A stretch of 64,000 bases of DNA from positions 1,922,001 through 1,986,000 of the forward strand of contig NZ_QPER01000001.1 of NCBI RefSeq assembly GCF_009455635.1, given 5' to 3'. This document shows positions 1 to 9,590 of the stretch, piece by piece. Positions within the stretch are counted from its first letter, which is position 1, and each line of letters begins with the position of its first letter. A program made the translations under genes and the position numbers. The DNA comes from Paraburkholderia agricolaris (GTDB lineage: Bacteria; Pseudomonadota; Gammaproteobacteria; Burkholderiales; Burkholderiaceae). The notes under the pieces were generated by a model that did no database searches, had not been told where the DNA came from, and worked only from the letters and a program-made list of their open reading frames with translations.

Positions 1-525
1 CGACGGCGATGCGACCGTGACAACCGCTGTGTCGAGCAACTTTCGCGCGACCAGACTCGACGAACGAGGTTCGCCAAATCGCAAGGCCAGATCGAAGCCG
101 TCCATGACGAGGTCGCCAAGCTGATCTCTCGCAATGAGCTCGAGTTCAAGTTCGGGATGCAGATCCATAAACTCGTCGAGCTTTGGACCCAGAATGATTC
201 GCGAAAAAACCGGATCCAGATTGATGCGCAGCTTCCCGCGCACGGTCACGGCGCCGCCCGCTGCGGCTGCGGCCGCTTCTTCCATTCCCCTTAAGTGCGG
301 CATGACCTGTTCGTAGAACCGTCGCCCCTCTTCAGTGAGGGAAACGGCGCGAGTCGTCCGGTTGAAGAGCCTTATTTTCAGCCGCCTTTCGAGTCGGGCA
401 ATGGCCCGGCTGACCCCGGGCGGCGACATGCCCATCAAGTCGGCGGCGGCCACGAACGTCCCCGCATCGACGACGGCCGCAAATACGCTGATACCGCTAG
501 AGAGATTCTCGCTGGACGATCTCAT
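1..525 (-). CDS. LysR-family transcriptional regulator (partial, C-terminus beyond window)
   Basis: The reverse strand from an ATG at 525 reads open to base 1, giving the first 175 residues of a protein of about 300. Residues about 10-65 form the LysR winged helix-turn-helix, with the segment SPPGVSRAIARLERRL followed by a typical RLFNRTTR turn. From about residue 95 the effector domain begins (GKLRINLDPVF). It is divergent from the NmrA-like gene at 677, and LysR proteins commonly control the divergent neighbour, so that gene is the likely target (inference). The ligand cannot be told. Confidence 0.9.
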   Translation of the reverse strand, partial: MRSSSENLSSGISVFAAVVDAGTFVAAADLMGMSPPGVSRAIARLERRLKIRLFNRTTRAVSLTEEGRRFYEQVMPHLRGMEEAAAAAAGGAVTVRGKLRINLDPVFSRIILGPKLDEFMDLHPELELELIARDQLGDLVMDGFDLALRFGEPRSSSLVARKLLDTAVVTVASPS

Positions 526-676
526 AGGCCTTGCACCGTGCGTAAAAAAACACACTATGACGAATTAGTAACTATGAGTCATTTAATAAGTGCTATTCAT
601 ATCATTTAGTTTCTCCTCGCGTTTACCCACAATGCATCCCGGCAGCACACATTTATCCAGGAAAGGAGAAACTGCA
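526..676. promoter_or_regulatory. Divergent intergenic control region (LysR / NmrA-like gene)
   Basis: This 151-bp gap separates two divergent starts. It is clearly AT-rich between 541 and 612, unlike the flanking coding DNA, and carries two TATGA-type repeats (556-560 and 573-577). A ribosome binding site GAAAGGAGAA at 661-670 serves the gene at 677. No single LysR box is convincing. Confidence 0.5.
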
Positions 677-1558
677 ATGTATGCAATCACAGGGATAACA
701 GGCAAGGTTGGCGGTGCGCTGGCGCGCACGTTGCTCGCAGCGGGCCAGCCGGTACGCGCGGTGGTGCGCGATGCCGCTCGGGCACGTTCGTGGGCTGAGC
801 GCGGGTGTGAAGTGGTCACTGCCGACATGGACGATGTGGCATCCCTTACCGCCGCTTTCGACGGCACGCAAGGCGTCTTCATTCTGCCACCGTCCGAGTT
901 CGACCCGTCGCCAGGCTTTCCCGAAGCACGTACGGTCATTGACGCGGTACGCGGAGCGCTTCAGGCGGCGGCACCTGGCAAGGTTGTCTGCCTGTCGACG
1001 ATCGGCGCGCAGGCCACTGAGACTAATCTGCTCACGCAACGTACGCTGATGGAGCAGGCGCTTCGCGAGTTACCGATGCCCCTGGCATTCCTGCGTCCCG
1101 GGTGGTTCATGGAGAACGCTGCGTGGGACGCCGTGCCGGCCCGGGACGATGGGATTATTCGCAGCTTTCTGCAGCCGCTCGACAAGGCTGTGCCGATGGT
1201 TGCGACCGCGGATGTGGGTCGCGTCGCCGCGCAACTGCTTCAGCAAACCTGGCGCGGCGTGCGGGTCGTCGAGCTGGAGGGGCCGCAACGTGTGAGCCCG
1301 AACGATCTGGCGGCGGCATTTGCCGGGGTGCTCGGTCGCCCGGTCCGTGCGGAGAGCGTGCTGCGTGAAACATGGGAGGCGTTGTTCCGGTCCCAGGGGA
1401 TGAAGGAGCCGTTGCCGCGTATGCGCATGCTCGACGGGTTCAATGAAGGCTGGATCGCCTTCGAAGGCGATCCAGCCGAGATCGTCAAGGGCGAAGTGCA
1501 GTTGGCAACCGTTCTGCGAGACCTCGTCTTGCGCGATACGTCGCTGAGCGATTCCTGA
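677..1558 (+). CDS. NmrA-like NAD(P)-binding oxidoreductase
   Basis: This is a 293-residue atypical short-chain dehydrogenase of the NmrA / YtfG (quinone oxidoreductase) type. The N-terminus MYAITGITGKVGGALAR carries the GxxGxxG dinucleotide-binding loop at residues 6-12. The body has the usual STIGA strand and no clear YxxxK catalytic pair, as in NmrA-like proteins that act as sensors or NADPH quinone reductases. The ATG at 677 is preferred over upstream starts because of a strong Shine-Dalgarno at 661-670 and because the Rossmann fold begins at once. Likely controlled by the divergent LysR gene. Confidence 0.85.
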   Translation: MYAITGITGKVGGALARTLLAAGQPVRAVVRDAARARSWAERGCEVVTADMDDVASLTAAFDGTQGVFILPPSEFDPSPGFPEARTVIDAVRGALQAAAPGKVVCLSTIGAQATETNLLTQRTLMEQALRELPMPLAFLRPGWFMENAAWDAVPARDDGIIRSFLQPLDKAVPMVATADVGRVAAQLLQQTWRGVRVVELEGPQRVSPNDLAAAFAGVLGRPVRAESVLRETWEALFRSQGMKEPLPRMRMLDGFNEGWIAFEGDPAEIVKGEVQLATVLRDLVLRDTSLSDS

Positions 1559-1766
1559 CGCATGCCCAGGCGAGCCGTTTACCCTCCCGACGATCGCGCA
1601 AAGCATCTTCATGGCCCTGTCTGGCTGTCTGGCTGTCTTGCGCTCGCGGGAGTAGACTCGCCTGGGTTGCTCCGTGTCACCACGCCGATCGACGTTTTGC
1701 GCCGATGCCTGCGCGTGATTAGAAGGAGCGGTGAAATCGGTTCGAGTGGCGTCGGGGAATGTGCGA

Positions 1767-2666
1767 ATGCGTTTGTCCAAGGTTGATCTGAATCTCTTCG
1801 TAGTCTTCGAAGCCGTCTACAGAACACGAAACCTGACGCGCGCCGCGGAGATGCTGTTCATCACCCAGCCTGCCGTCAGCAATGCGTTGGCGAGGATGCG
1901 CAAGGCGTTCGACGATCAGCTTTTTGTCAGTACATCGGCCGGCATGATGCCGACCCCCGTTTCGGAAAACATGATCGGCCAGGTTCGTGAGGCGTTGCAG
2001 CTGCTTGATTCGAGCACTCACGTTGGGGGACGCTTCGATCCAGCCTCGTCTGAGCGTACGTTCCGGCTCAGCATGACCGATCTCACGGAAGCACTTCTTC
2101 TGCCCGCGCTGGAGGAAGTGCTGCAGCAACTGGCGCCCGGCATCCGGATCGAAAGCTACTTTACGACGCGCCGCGAGGTTCCGGAAGCGCTGGCCAGCGG
2201 GGCCGTCAATCTCGCGATCGACGCGCCGTTGATCGACGACCCTTACCTCGAGCAGGAGCCGCTGGGCCGCGACCGTTATGCCTGCATGCTGCGCCACGAT
2301 CATCCATTCACCAGAAAGAAGCTGACGATCGACGACTACCTCAAGTTCGGCCATATCCATGTATCGAGCCGCCCGCAGGGATCGGGTCTCGTTGACGCCG
2401 AGCTGACCAGGCTGGGCCTCAGGCGATCGATTCAGACGCGCGTTCAACACTATCTGGTCGCTCCTCTGATCGCGATGCGAACCGATCTCGTGCTCACGGC
2501 CCCCCTCGTGCTCCTGCAGCGGTATGACGCGCGAATTCTTGCGCTGCCGTTCGATCTTCCGGATCTTCAATCTCATTGCTACTGGCATCGAAGCGTGACC
2601 GGAGACCCGGCGCATCGTTGGCTGCGCGAGCAGATTGGCCGTCTCATGCGGGAAATGAACCAATAA
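1767..2666 (+). CDS. LysR-family transcriptional regulator
   Basis: This is a full-length 299-residue LysR regulator. Residues about 1-65 (LSKVDLNLFVVFEAVYRTRN onward) form the NodD/SyrM/LeuO-like DNA-binding domain. The effector-binding domain starts near residue 95 (RTFRLSMTDL). A GTG start at 1731 is possible, but its AAGGAG is only two bases away; the ATG at 1767 has GGGGAA at a better distance and starts directly at the conserved domain. It lies 131 bp upstream of, and in the same direction as, the phosphatase/kinase/SDR/ACAD operon, so it is a candidate regulator of it (inference). Confidence 0.88.
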   Translation: MRLSKVDLNLFVVFEAVYRTRNLTRAAEMLFITQPAVSNALARMRKAFDDQLFVSTSAGMMPTPVSENMIGQVREALQLLDSSTHVGGRFDPASSERTFRLSMTDLTEALLLPALEEVLQQLAPGIRIESYFTTRREVPEALASGAVNLAIDAPLIDDPYLEQEPLGRDRYACMLRHDHPFTRKKLTIDDYLKFGHIHVSSRPQGSGLVDAELTRLGLRRSIQTRVQHYLVAPLIAMRTDLVLTAPLVLLQRYDARILALPFDLPDLQSHCYWHRSVTGDPAHRWLREQIGRLMREMNQ

Positions 2667-2797
2667 GCAGAGTCGTCGCAGGCGTAGGGCGCTACATACA
2701 AGGTGTCACGAAAACTTATAGCGGACTATCACAACAATAAATTTCCTGAATGCCGTGACGCTGAGTATTCTGCTAGCTATGTTGAAGCGAGGACGGC

Positions 2798-3484
2798 ATG
2801 GCAGAACTCTATCTTGTACGGCATGGCCAGGCGTCTTTCGGCGCCGAAAACTATGACGAGCTATCTTCTTCCGGTCGTATTCAATCGCGTTGGCTCGGCG
2901 AGTACTTCGCGCAGGCGAACGTGCAGTTCGATCGCGTTGTCATGGGCACGATGCAGCGGCATCGGCAAACCGCCGATGGAATTCTGGCGGCGATGGGTGG
3001 CCTGCAAGTCGAGATCGTCCAGGACGCGGGTCTGAACGAATACGATTTCGCGGCCCTGTTCGCCGCCCTCGGCGAGGAAGGCTCGCCAACGGGTTGGTCC
3101 GCAGGTCTGTCGGCCACAGGTTCAAAGAAGGACTTCTACAAAGGGCTCAGACAGGTGCTGCAGCTTTGGGCCGATGACCGCTTGCCGGGCCGGGTTCCAG
3201 AGACGTGGCATCAATTCCAGACGCGCGTCCAGCGTGCGCGTATCGACATCCAGCGGACTGGCGGCCGGCGCGTTCTGGTGGTGAGTTCAGGTGGCCCGAT
3301 CGCGGTCACTGCCCAACAGGTTCTGCAGGCACCCGCGGCAACCGCGATTGCGCTGAACCTGCAGATTCGGAACAGCAGCATTTGCCAATACGTCTTTAAC
3401 CACGACGCGATGTCGCTGGTCAGCTTCAATTCCGTGCCGCATCTCGAACATGCCGAGAGGCGTGAATTTGTCACCTACGGCTGA
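2798..3484 (+). CDS. Histidine phosphatase family protein (phosphoglycerate mutase-like)
   Basis: The 228-residue protein begins MAELYLVRHGQASFG. R8-H9-G10 is the phosphohistidine signature of the branch-1 histidine phosphatase superfamily, with a second catalytic-site segment (VVSSGGPIA) near residue 166. It is the first gene of a tight run: 24 bp to the kinase-like gene, then the SDR and the acyl-CoA dehydrogenase. A phosphatase beside an APH-fold kinase may dephosphorylate a pathway intermediate, but that is speculative. Substrate unknown. Confidence 0.85.
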   Translation: MAELYLVRHGQASFGAENYDELSSSGRIQSRWLGEYFAQANVQFDRVVMGTMQRHRQTADGILAAMGGLQVEIVQDAGLNEYDFAALFAALGEEGSPTGWSAGLSATGSKKDFYKGLRQVLQLWADDRLPGRVPETWHQFQTRVQRARIDIQRTGGRRVLVVSSGGPIAVTAQQVLQAPAATAIALNLQIRNSSICQYVFNHDAMSLVSFNSVPHLEHAERREFVTYG

Positions 3485-3508
3485 TCTTCGCCAGGTTTTC
3501 CCCAAGCC

Positions 3509-4525
3509 ATGAATGCTCATTCCCAATTCGACACCGAAGATCTCACACGTTATCTGACGGCGCACATGCCCGGGTTTCAAGGGCCCTTGTCCATCGAGAA
3601 ATTTCCCGACGGACAATCCAATCCGACGTTTCTTCTGAACGCACAAAGCGGCCGCTATGTACTGAGGCGTCAACCTTCCGGCGCGCTGCTCAAGTCCGCC
3701 CATGCCGTTGACCGTGAGTTTCGCGTGTTGTCGGCGCTAGGCAGGACACCGGTCCCTGTCGCCCGTGCGTATCACCTTTGCGAGGACCGCGACGTCATCG
3801 GCAGCCTGTTTTACGTGATGAGCTACGAGGACGGCCGCATCTTCTGGAATCCGGCGCTGCCGGAAGTGCCCGTCGAGGAACGTGGCGCCATCTACGAGGC
3901 GCTGATCGGCACGATGGCGGCGCTCCACGACGTGGATATCGACGAAGCCGGTTTGTCGGACTACGGCCGCCCAGGCAACTACTTCGTGCGTCAAATCGAC
4001 GTCTGGACCAAGCAGTATCGCGCCGCGCAGACCGATGTGCTGGAAGCGATGGAATCGCTGATCGAATGGCTACCTGCTCATTGCCCGGCGGAAACTGGCA
4101 AGCCTTCGCTCGTGCACGGAGATTTTCGTATCGACAATCTCATCTTCATGCACGGTGCGCCGCAAGTGCGCGCCGTTCTCGACTGGGAGCTATCCACGCT
4201 CGGCAATCCACTCGCTGACATTGCGTACTTCTGCATGTGTTTGCGGCTTCCGCCCGGCAGTCATATCGCCGGACTCGCGGGGCTGGATCGACGAGCGTTG
4301 GGCGTGCCGGACGAGACGTCGATTGTCGAACGGTATTGCGAGCTTCGGGGTATTTCTTCGATTGAGAACTGGAACTTCTACCTGGCGTTCTGCTTTTTCC
4401 GGCTCGCCGCTATCGCACAGGGCGTGAAGAAGCGGGCTTTGGGCGGCAACGCCTCGAATGAAAAGGCGAGGCAGGTAGGAGCGATGGCAGGGGCGCTTGC
4501 CAGGATGGGTGCCGACCTGATTTGA
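3509..4525 (+). CDS. APH-fold phosphotransferase, ACAD10/11- and LvaA-like
   Basis: This 338-residue protein has the aminoglycoside phosphotransferase / choline kinase fold. The catalytic loop HGDFRIDN begins at H203 (catalytic base D205), and the metal-binding DWE begins at D225. The N-terminal lobe shows FPDGQSNPTFLL as the nucleotide loop and YVLRRQP as the lysine/arginine strand. This subfamily is the kinase half of animal ACAD10/ACAD11, and in bacteria its members act with acyl-CoA dehydrogenases on 4-hydroxyacyl-CoAs (LvaA in levulinate catabolism). The SDR and ACAD genes directly downstream fit that role. The exact hydroxyacid is not visible. Confidence 0.85.
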   Translation: MNAHSQFDTEDLTRYLTAHMPGFQGPLSIEKFPDGQSNPTFLLNAQSGRYVLRRQPSGALLKSAHAVDREFRVLSALGRTPVPVARAYHLCEDRDVIGSLFYVMSYEDGRIFWNPALPEVPVEERGAIYEALIGTMAALHDVDIDEAGLSDYGRPGNYFVRQIDVWTKQYRAAQTDVLEAMESLIEWLPAHCPAETGKPSLVHGDFRIDNLIFMHGAPQVRAVLDWELSTLGNPLADIAYFCMCLRLPPGSHIAGLAGLDRRALGVPDETSIVERYCELRGISSIENWNFYLAFCFFRLAAIAQGVKKRALGGNASNEKARQVGAMAGALARMGADLI

Positions 4526-4567
4526 GCCCACGCAGAAAACTGGAACGTAGATATAAGGACGCTGATT

Positions 4568-5332
4568 GTGACTACTAATTTGTTTGATCTGAAAGAAAAG
4601 ATTGCGCTGGTAACGGGCGCAAGCCGCGGTATCGGCGAAGAGATCGCGAAGCTGCTCGCCGAACAGGGCGCGCATGTGATCGTGTCGAGCCGCAAGCTGG
4701 AGGGTTGTGAATCCGTGGCGCGCGAGATCAGCGAAGCCGGCGGCAGTGCTGAAGCGTATCCGTGTCATGTCGGGCGCATCGAGGATATTCTCGCGATCTT
4801 CCAGCATATCCGTGCGCGGCATGGCCGTCTGGACATCCTCGTCAACAACGCGGCGACCAATCCGTATTTTGGCCATATTCTCGATACCGATCTGGCGTCC
4901 TTCGAGAAGACGGTGGAAGTGAACCTGCGTGGCTACTTCTTCATGTCGGTGGAGGCGGGCAAGCTGATGCGCGAGCACGGCGGCGGTGCGATCGTCAACA
5001 CGGCTTCGGTTAATGCCTTGCAGCCTGGCGATATGCAGGGCATTTACTCGATCACCAAAGCCGCTGTTGTCAACATGACGCGGGCATTCGCGAAGGAGTG
5101 CGGACCGTTGGGGATTCGGGTGAACGCACTGCTGCCCGGATTGACCAAAACCCGCTTTGCGGGCGCGCTTTTCTCAGATCAGGCTACCTACGAAAAGTGG
5201 CTGTCGCAGATCCCGCTGCGGCGCCATGCCGAACCGCGCGAGATGGCGGGTACTGTGCTTTATCTGGTGTCCGATGCGGCGAGCTATACCAACGGAGAGT
5301 GTGTCGTCGTCGACGGTGGACTGACGATCTAG
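4568..5332 (+). CDS. Short-chain dehydrogenase/reductase
   Basis: This is a 254-residue classical SDR. The cofactor loop TGASRGIG is at residues 16-23, NNAA near 96-99, and the catalytic Y160-x3-K164 within IYSITKAAV. The C-terminus ends VVDGG, typical of FabG-like 3-hydroxyacyl oxidoreductases. The start is a GTG at 4568; earlier in-frame starts fall in the gap after the kinase gene. By analogy with LvaD it could oxidise the 3-hydroxyacyl product of the kinase/ACAD step (inference). Confidence 0.88.
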   Translation: MTTNLFDLKEKIALVTGASRGIGEEIAKLLAEQGAHVIVSSRKLEGCESVAREISEAGGSAEAYPCHVGRIEDILAIFQHIRARHGRLDILVNNAATNPYFGHILDTDLASFEKTVEVNLRGYFFMSVEAGKLMREHGGGAIVNTASVNALQPGDMQGIYSITKAAVVNMTRAFAKECGPLGIRVNALLPGLTKTRFAGALFSDQATYEKWLSQIPLRRHAEPREMAGTVLYLVSDAASYTNGECVVVDGGLTI

Positions 5333-5400
5333 TCAAGCGGTCGACGCATGGTAATGGTCAATGCGTCGGCGAGATCAATCACGATTCTGGAAGAGTAAAA

Positions 5401-6645
5401 ATGGACTTTGCCTATAGCTCGAAAGTCGACGCGCTGCGCACTCAGGTGCGTGCCTTCATGGACACTCATATCGTTCCGCGTATCCGGCAATGGCACGACG
5501 AAGTGAGTGCGGGTCAATATCCGGTTTCCTTTATGGAGGATCTGAAGGAGCGCGCGCGTGGAGAGGGGCTCTGGAACCTGTTCCTGCCACATCTGCGCGA
5601 TGACGAACCCGGTACCCGCCTGACCAATCTCGAGTACGCGCCGCTCGCTGAAATCATGGGGCGGGTGTCATGGGCGTCCGAGGTATTCAACTGCAATGCG
5701 CCGGACACAGGGAATATGGAGTTGCTCCACATGTTTGCCACGCCCGCGCAGCGCGAGCAGTGGCTCGAACCGCTTCTTAACGGCAAGATCCGCTCCGCGT
5801 TTGCGATGACGGAGCCGGCGGTAGCCTCCTCGGATGCGACCAATATCACGACGTCGATTCGTCGCGACGGTGACGACTACGTTATCGACGGCCGGAAGTG
5901 GTTTATCACGAACGCCGCGCACCCGAACTGCAAGCTCTTCATTGTGATGGGGAAAACGGATCCGGACGCGGCGAGTCACAGTCAGCAGAGCATGATTCTT
6001 GTTCCTCGCGACACACCGGGCGTCAAGGTGATCCGCAATATCACGGTGGTCAATCACACGGCGCCGGAAGGGCACTGCGAGATCGAGTTCAAAGGCGTGC
6101 GCGTGCCCCGGTCGAATCTTCTCGGCGAAGAAGGCAGCGGCTTCGCGCTTGCGCAGGCGCGTCTCGGACCGGGACGGATTCACCATTGCATGCGTTCGAT
6201 CGGCGCCGCGGAACTGGCGCTCGAGTTGATGGTGGAGCGGGCCCAGACACGCACGGCGTTCGGAAAGACGCTGTTTGAGCATGGGACGGTTGCCGAATGG
6301 ATCGCGAAGTCACGAATCGAAATCGATCAGGCGCGGCTCTTCGTTCTCAAAGCCGCGTGGATGATCGACAACGTGGGCGCGAAGGAAGCGCGCAAGGAAA
6401 TCTCGATGATCAAGGCGCTCGTGCCGGGGGTTCACACCGCCGTTTGCGAGCGGGCGATGCAGGTATTTGGCGCGATGGGGCTGAGCCCCGACACGCCACT
6501 GGCCGATAGCTGGACGTGGGGCCGTGCGTTGAAGTTCGCGGATGGTCCGGACGAGGTTCACCTGCAGAGCATTGCGCGGATGGAACTCAAGGCGCAGCGC
6601 TATGAACCGGGCAAAGGGAATCCGTATCTGACGGCACCGGTGTAA
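5401..6645 (+). CDS. Acyl-CoA dehydrogenase (ACAD10/11-like)
   Basis: This is a 414-residue acyl-CoA dehydrogenase. It shows the N-terminal helical domain, the FAMTEPAVASSDATN flavin/substrate segment of the middle beta-domain near residues 138-152, and the C-terminal helical domain with RTAFGKTLFEHG and QVFGAMGLSPDTPLA. The TEP...SSDATN variant is typical of the ACAD11-like branch rather than medium-chain enzymes. The ATG at 5401 is chosen although the frame is open from 5098; the upstream part only overlaps the SDR gene and has no ACAD similarity. It ends the intact part of the operon. Confidence 0.92.
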   Translation: MDFAYSSKVDALRTQVRAFMDTHIVPRIRQWHDEVSAGQYPVSFMEDLKERARGEGLWNLFLPHLRDDEPGTRLTNLEYAPLAEIMGRVSWASEVFNCNAPDTGNMELLHMFATPAQREQWLEPLLNGKIRSAFAMTEPAVASSDATNITTSIRRDGDDYVIDGRKWFITNAAHPNCKLFIVMGKTDPDAASHSQQSMILVPRDTPGVKVIRNITVVNHTAPEGHCEIEFKGVRVPRSNLLGEEGSGFALAQARLGPGRIHHCMRSIGAAELALELMVERAQTRTAFGKTLFEHGTVAEWIAKSRIEIDQARLFVLKAAWMIDNVGAKEARKEISMIKALVPGVHTAVCERAMQVFGAMGLSPDTPLADSWTWGRALKFADGPDEVHLQSIARMELKAQRYEPGKGNPYLTAPV

Positions 6646-6687
6646 CGTTTTAGCAGCGGTTTCACAGCTTTAAATCCCCCGTCCAGC

Positions 6688-6728
6688 AAGGCCGCGTTTC
6701 GTCAGACGATTCGCGGCCTTTTCGTTTC
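6688..6728 (+). terminator. Rho-independent terminator after the ACAD operon
   Basis: A perfect 9-bp inverted repeat, AAGGCCGCG (6688-6696) and CGCGGCCTT (6712-6720), is followed by a T-rich tail. It sits 42 bp after the acyl-CoA dehydrogenase stop. Confidence 0.8.
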
Positions 6729-6895
6729 TCCCCCCTTCGTGTATGCGGCACTCCCCCATTCAGGGGGTACTTCCCACGTCCCGACATTTGCATGATTGTC
6801 CCAACGCGTTTATCGCAGCAGGCCGAGAAAATAACCCGACAACATTCGCCTGCCATCCACGCTTGCCATCCAGTTTGGGACTGAAGGAGACACAG

Positions 6896-7384
6896 ATGCA
6901 GGACGAAGTCACGACACCAGGATCCTCCGCCTACGCCTATCCGTTGCTGATCAAGCAACTGTTGCTTACACCGTTTGTTCAGGCGCAGGACGAAGAGATA
7001 GTCTACCGGGACCAGTTCCGGATGACCTGCGCCACGCTGCGCGAGCGTATCGCGCGCCTCGCCAACGGCTTGAGCGAACTTGGCGTGCAGCACGGCAGCA
7101 CCGTCGCGGTGATGGATTGGGACAGCCACCGCTATCTCGAGTGCTACTTCGCGGTGACGATGATGGGCGCCGTGCTGCAGACCGTGAATGTGCGGCTGTC
7201 GCCGGCCGAAATCGCCTATACGATCAATCATGCGAGGAAGGCAAGGCGATGGACATGAGCAGGTGGAAAATCATCATCGGCGGCGGCGCGTTGCCGCAAG
7301 GGCTTGCCAAAGCGGCGCTGGAGCGGGGCATCGACGTGTTCGTCGGTTATGGCATTAGTCAGGGCCTGAATGGCGCGAAGTGCT
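6896..7384 (+). pseudogene. Acyl-CoA synthetase (FadD-type), internally deleted and frameshifted
   Basis: A good start (ATG 6896, AAGGAGA at 6884-6890) opens the N-terminus of a long-chain acyl-CoA ligase: PLLIKQLLLTPF, then the segment ending AEIAYTINHA. Similarity stops near 7231. From about 7243, in a different frame, the sequence resumes with MDMSRWKIIIGGGALPQG and GIDVFVGYG, which belongs about 190 residues further on in intact ligases. The expected YGMSET motif then degrades (YGISQG) and the remainder is missing. The gene therefore lost an internal block, its frame and its catalytic end. It was probably the CoA ligase of the upstream operon, comparable to LvaE (inference). Confidence 0.75.
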
Positions 7385-7673
7385 TGGAAATGCCTCAGAG
7401 CCCGAGAAGACTCATGGACTGCCATGCTCCCTCTGGTGGAGCTGCCTGTTGGGTTCGCCGGACAACCGGTAGACGTGCAACTCGCCATTTTTTGCAGAGT
7501 ACGAGGACGCATTTAGCAAGACTATTCCGACCGGCAGCTTCATCCGCAACCCGCAGATTCCAAAGCGCTTTTTTGCTCTGAAGGAATGAACGTCGGGATC
7601 GCTGGCGTTGTCGGCGGGACCAGCCGGGTACATGAGGCGCGGAGTCTGGTTTGCCGCACCTGAGCCGTGTCAT
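7385..7673. other. Non-coding / decayed stretch upstream of the LexA-type promoter
   Basis: No intact gene is visible between the broken ligase and the promoter at 7674. A short open stretch at about 7493-7581 reads as a plausible protein tail (ending IPKRFFALKE and a stop), but it follows an in-frame stop, so it may be debris of another deleted gene. I could not assign it. Confidence 0.4.
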
Positions 7674-7703
7674 TTGCTGAAAATACTGTATGAATGTACA
7701 GTA
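7674..7703 (+). promoter_or_regulatory. LexA (SOS) box overlapping a sigma70-type promoter
   Basis: TACTGTATGAATGTACAGTA at 7684-7703 fits the LexA consensus CTGT-N8-ACAG exactly (CTGT at 7686, ACAG at 7698), with the outer TA/TA matched. It overlaps TTGCTG (7674-7679), 17-bp spacing, TACAGT (7697-7702), so a bound repressor would block that promoter. The next gene downstream is thpR at 7852. Confidence 0.7.
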
Positions 7704-7851
7704 TTGAATGTATTCGGCCGATCAGCGAATGCACGCGCTTCTGAGGCCCACCTCCGCGGTCGACTCTTCCACGCTTTTCAGAGGCGTCGGCACGCGCGCA
7801 CTATTGAGCGGAGATTCATTCCCATGCCGGCTTTATCCCGTCAGGAACGAC

Positions 7852-8454
7852 ATGCCTGAACAACTCTGGTTGCCCGGTCTCGAGGCGCCGCCAACGCCAA
7901 CAGACGGGCTCTTTTTCGCAATCTTCCCCGATGCCAGTACGGCAACCGGCATTGCGAAGCTCGCGCAGCAACTGTGCGGCGAAACGCGCTCGAAGAGCAA
8001 GCCGCTCGCGGCGGGCCGATTGCACGTTACATTGGTCCATCTCGGGAATTTCGCAGGCGGTTTGCCGCAGAAACGTGTTGAGGCGGCGATGCGTGCGGCC
8101 GCGTCGATCCGGATGAAACCCTTCACGGTCGAGTTCGACAAGCTGGTGAGCTTCGCGGTGAAGCCGAGGCCGGGGCCGTTGGTGTTGGGCGGAGACGACG
8201 GCCTCGTGGGGCTTCATGCGCTGCACGACGCACTTGGGCTGGCCCTGCAGGACGCAGGCTTTGGCGATCGCGCGGTGATGCCCAGCACGTCGTTCACCCC
8301 GCACGTTACCCTCGCTTACGGTATGCCTCCATTGCCCCCACGTCCCATCGAGTCTGTTTGCTGGAACGTGCGGGAATTTGCGTTGGTGCACAGCTTGCTC
8401 GGGCGTACGCGGCATATCGCATTGGCCCGATGGCCTCTGGTGGGCGCGGAGTAG
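7852..8454 (+). CDS. thpR: RNA 2',3'-cyclic phosphodiesterase / 2'-5' RNA ligase family (ThpR/LigT)
   Basis: This 200-residue protein belongs to the 2H phosphoesterase superfamily. The two catalytic HxT motifs are H58-V-T60 (LHVTLVHL) and H151-V-T153 (PHVTLAYG), at the usual distance for ThpR. Such enzymes hydrolyse 2',3'-cyclic phosphates at RNA ends and can reversibly join 2'-5' linkages. The ATG at 7852, with AGGAAC just upstream, begins the conserved region; the frame is open from 7708, so a longer N-terminus cannot be excluded. The LexA-type promoter 148 bp upstream suggests DNA-damage control, which would be unusual for this family. Confidence 0.85.
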   Translation: MPEQLWLPGLEAPPTPTDGLFFAIFPDASTATGIAKLAQQLCGETRSKSKPLAAGRLHVTLVHLGNFAGGLPQKRVEAAMRAAASIRMKPFTVEFDKLVSFAVKPRPGPLVLGGDDGLVGLHALHDALGLALQDAGFGDRAVMPSTSFTPHVTLAYGMPPLPPRPIESVCWNVREFALVHSLLGRTRHIALARWPLVGAE

Positions 8455-8583
8455 CGGCTCATTCACGCCATGCGTCCCTCAAATACGCTGAATCTGAAAA
8501 CCAGGGGGATTCGTCGGTCACACGGCCGGAACGCTCGCGCGCTCCCTGATAGAATGCTCGGGCCGCAACGTAGTGGACCGCAG

Positions 8584-9563
<980 letters not shown>

Positions 9564-9590
9564 AACAACAACATCCAACAGGTCTCGCCA

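Noticed and set aside
5098..5400. Longer N-terminus for the acyl-CoA dehydrogenase
   Set aside because: The added residues are antiframe translation of the SDR end and have no ACAD similarity; the ATG at 5401 starts the known domain.
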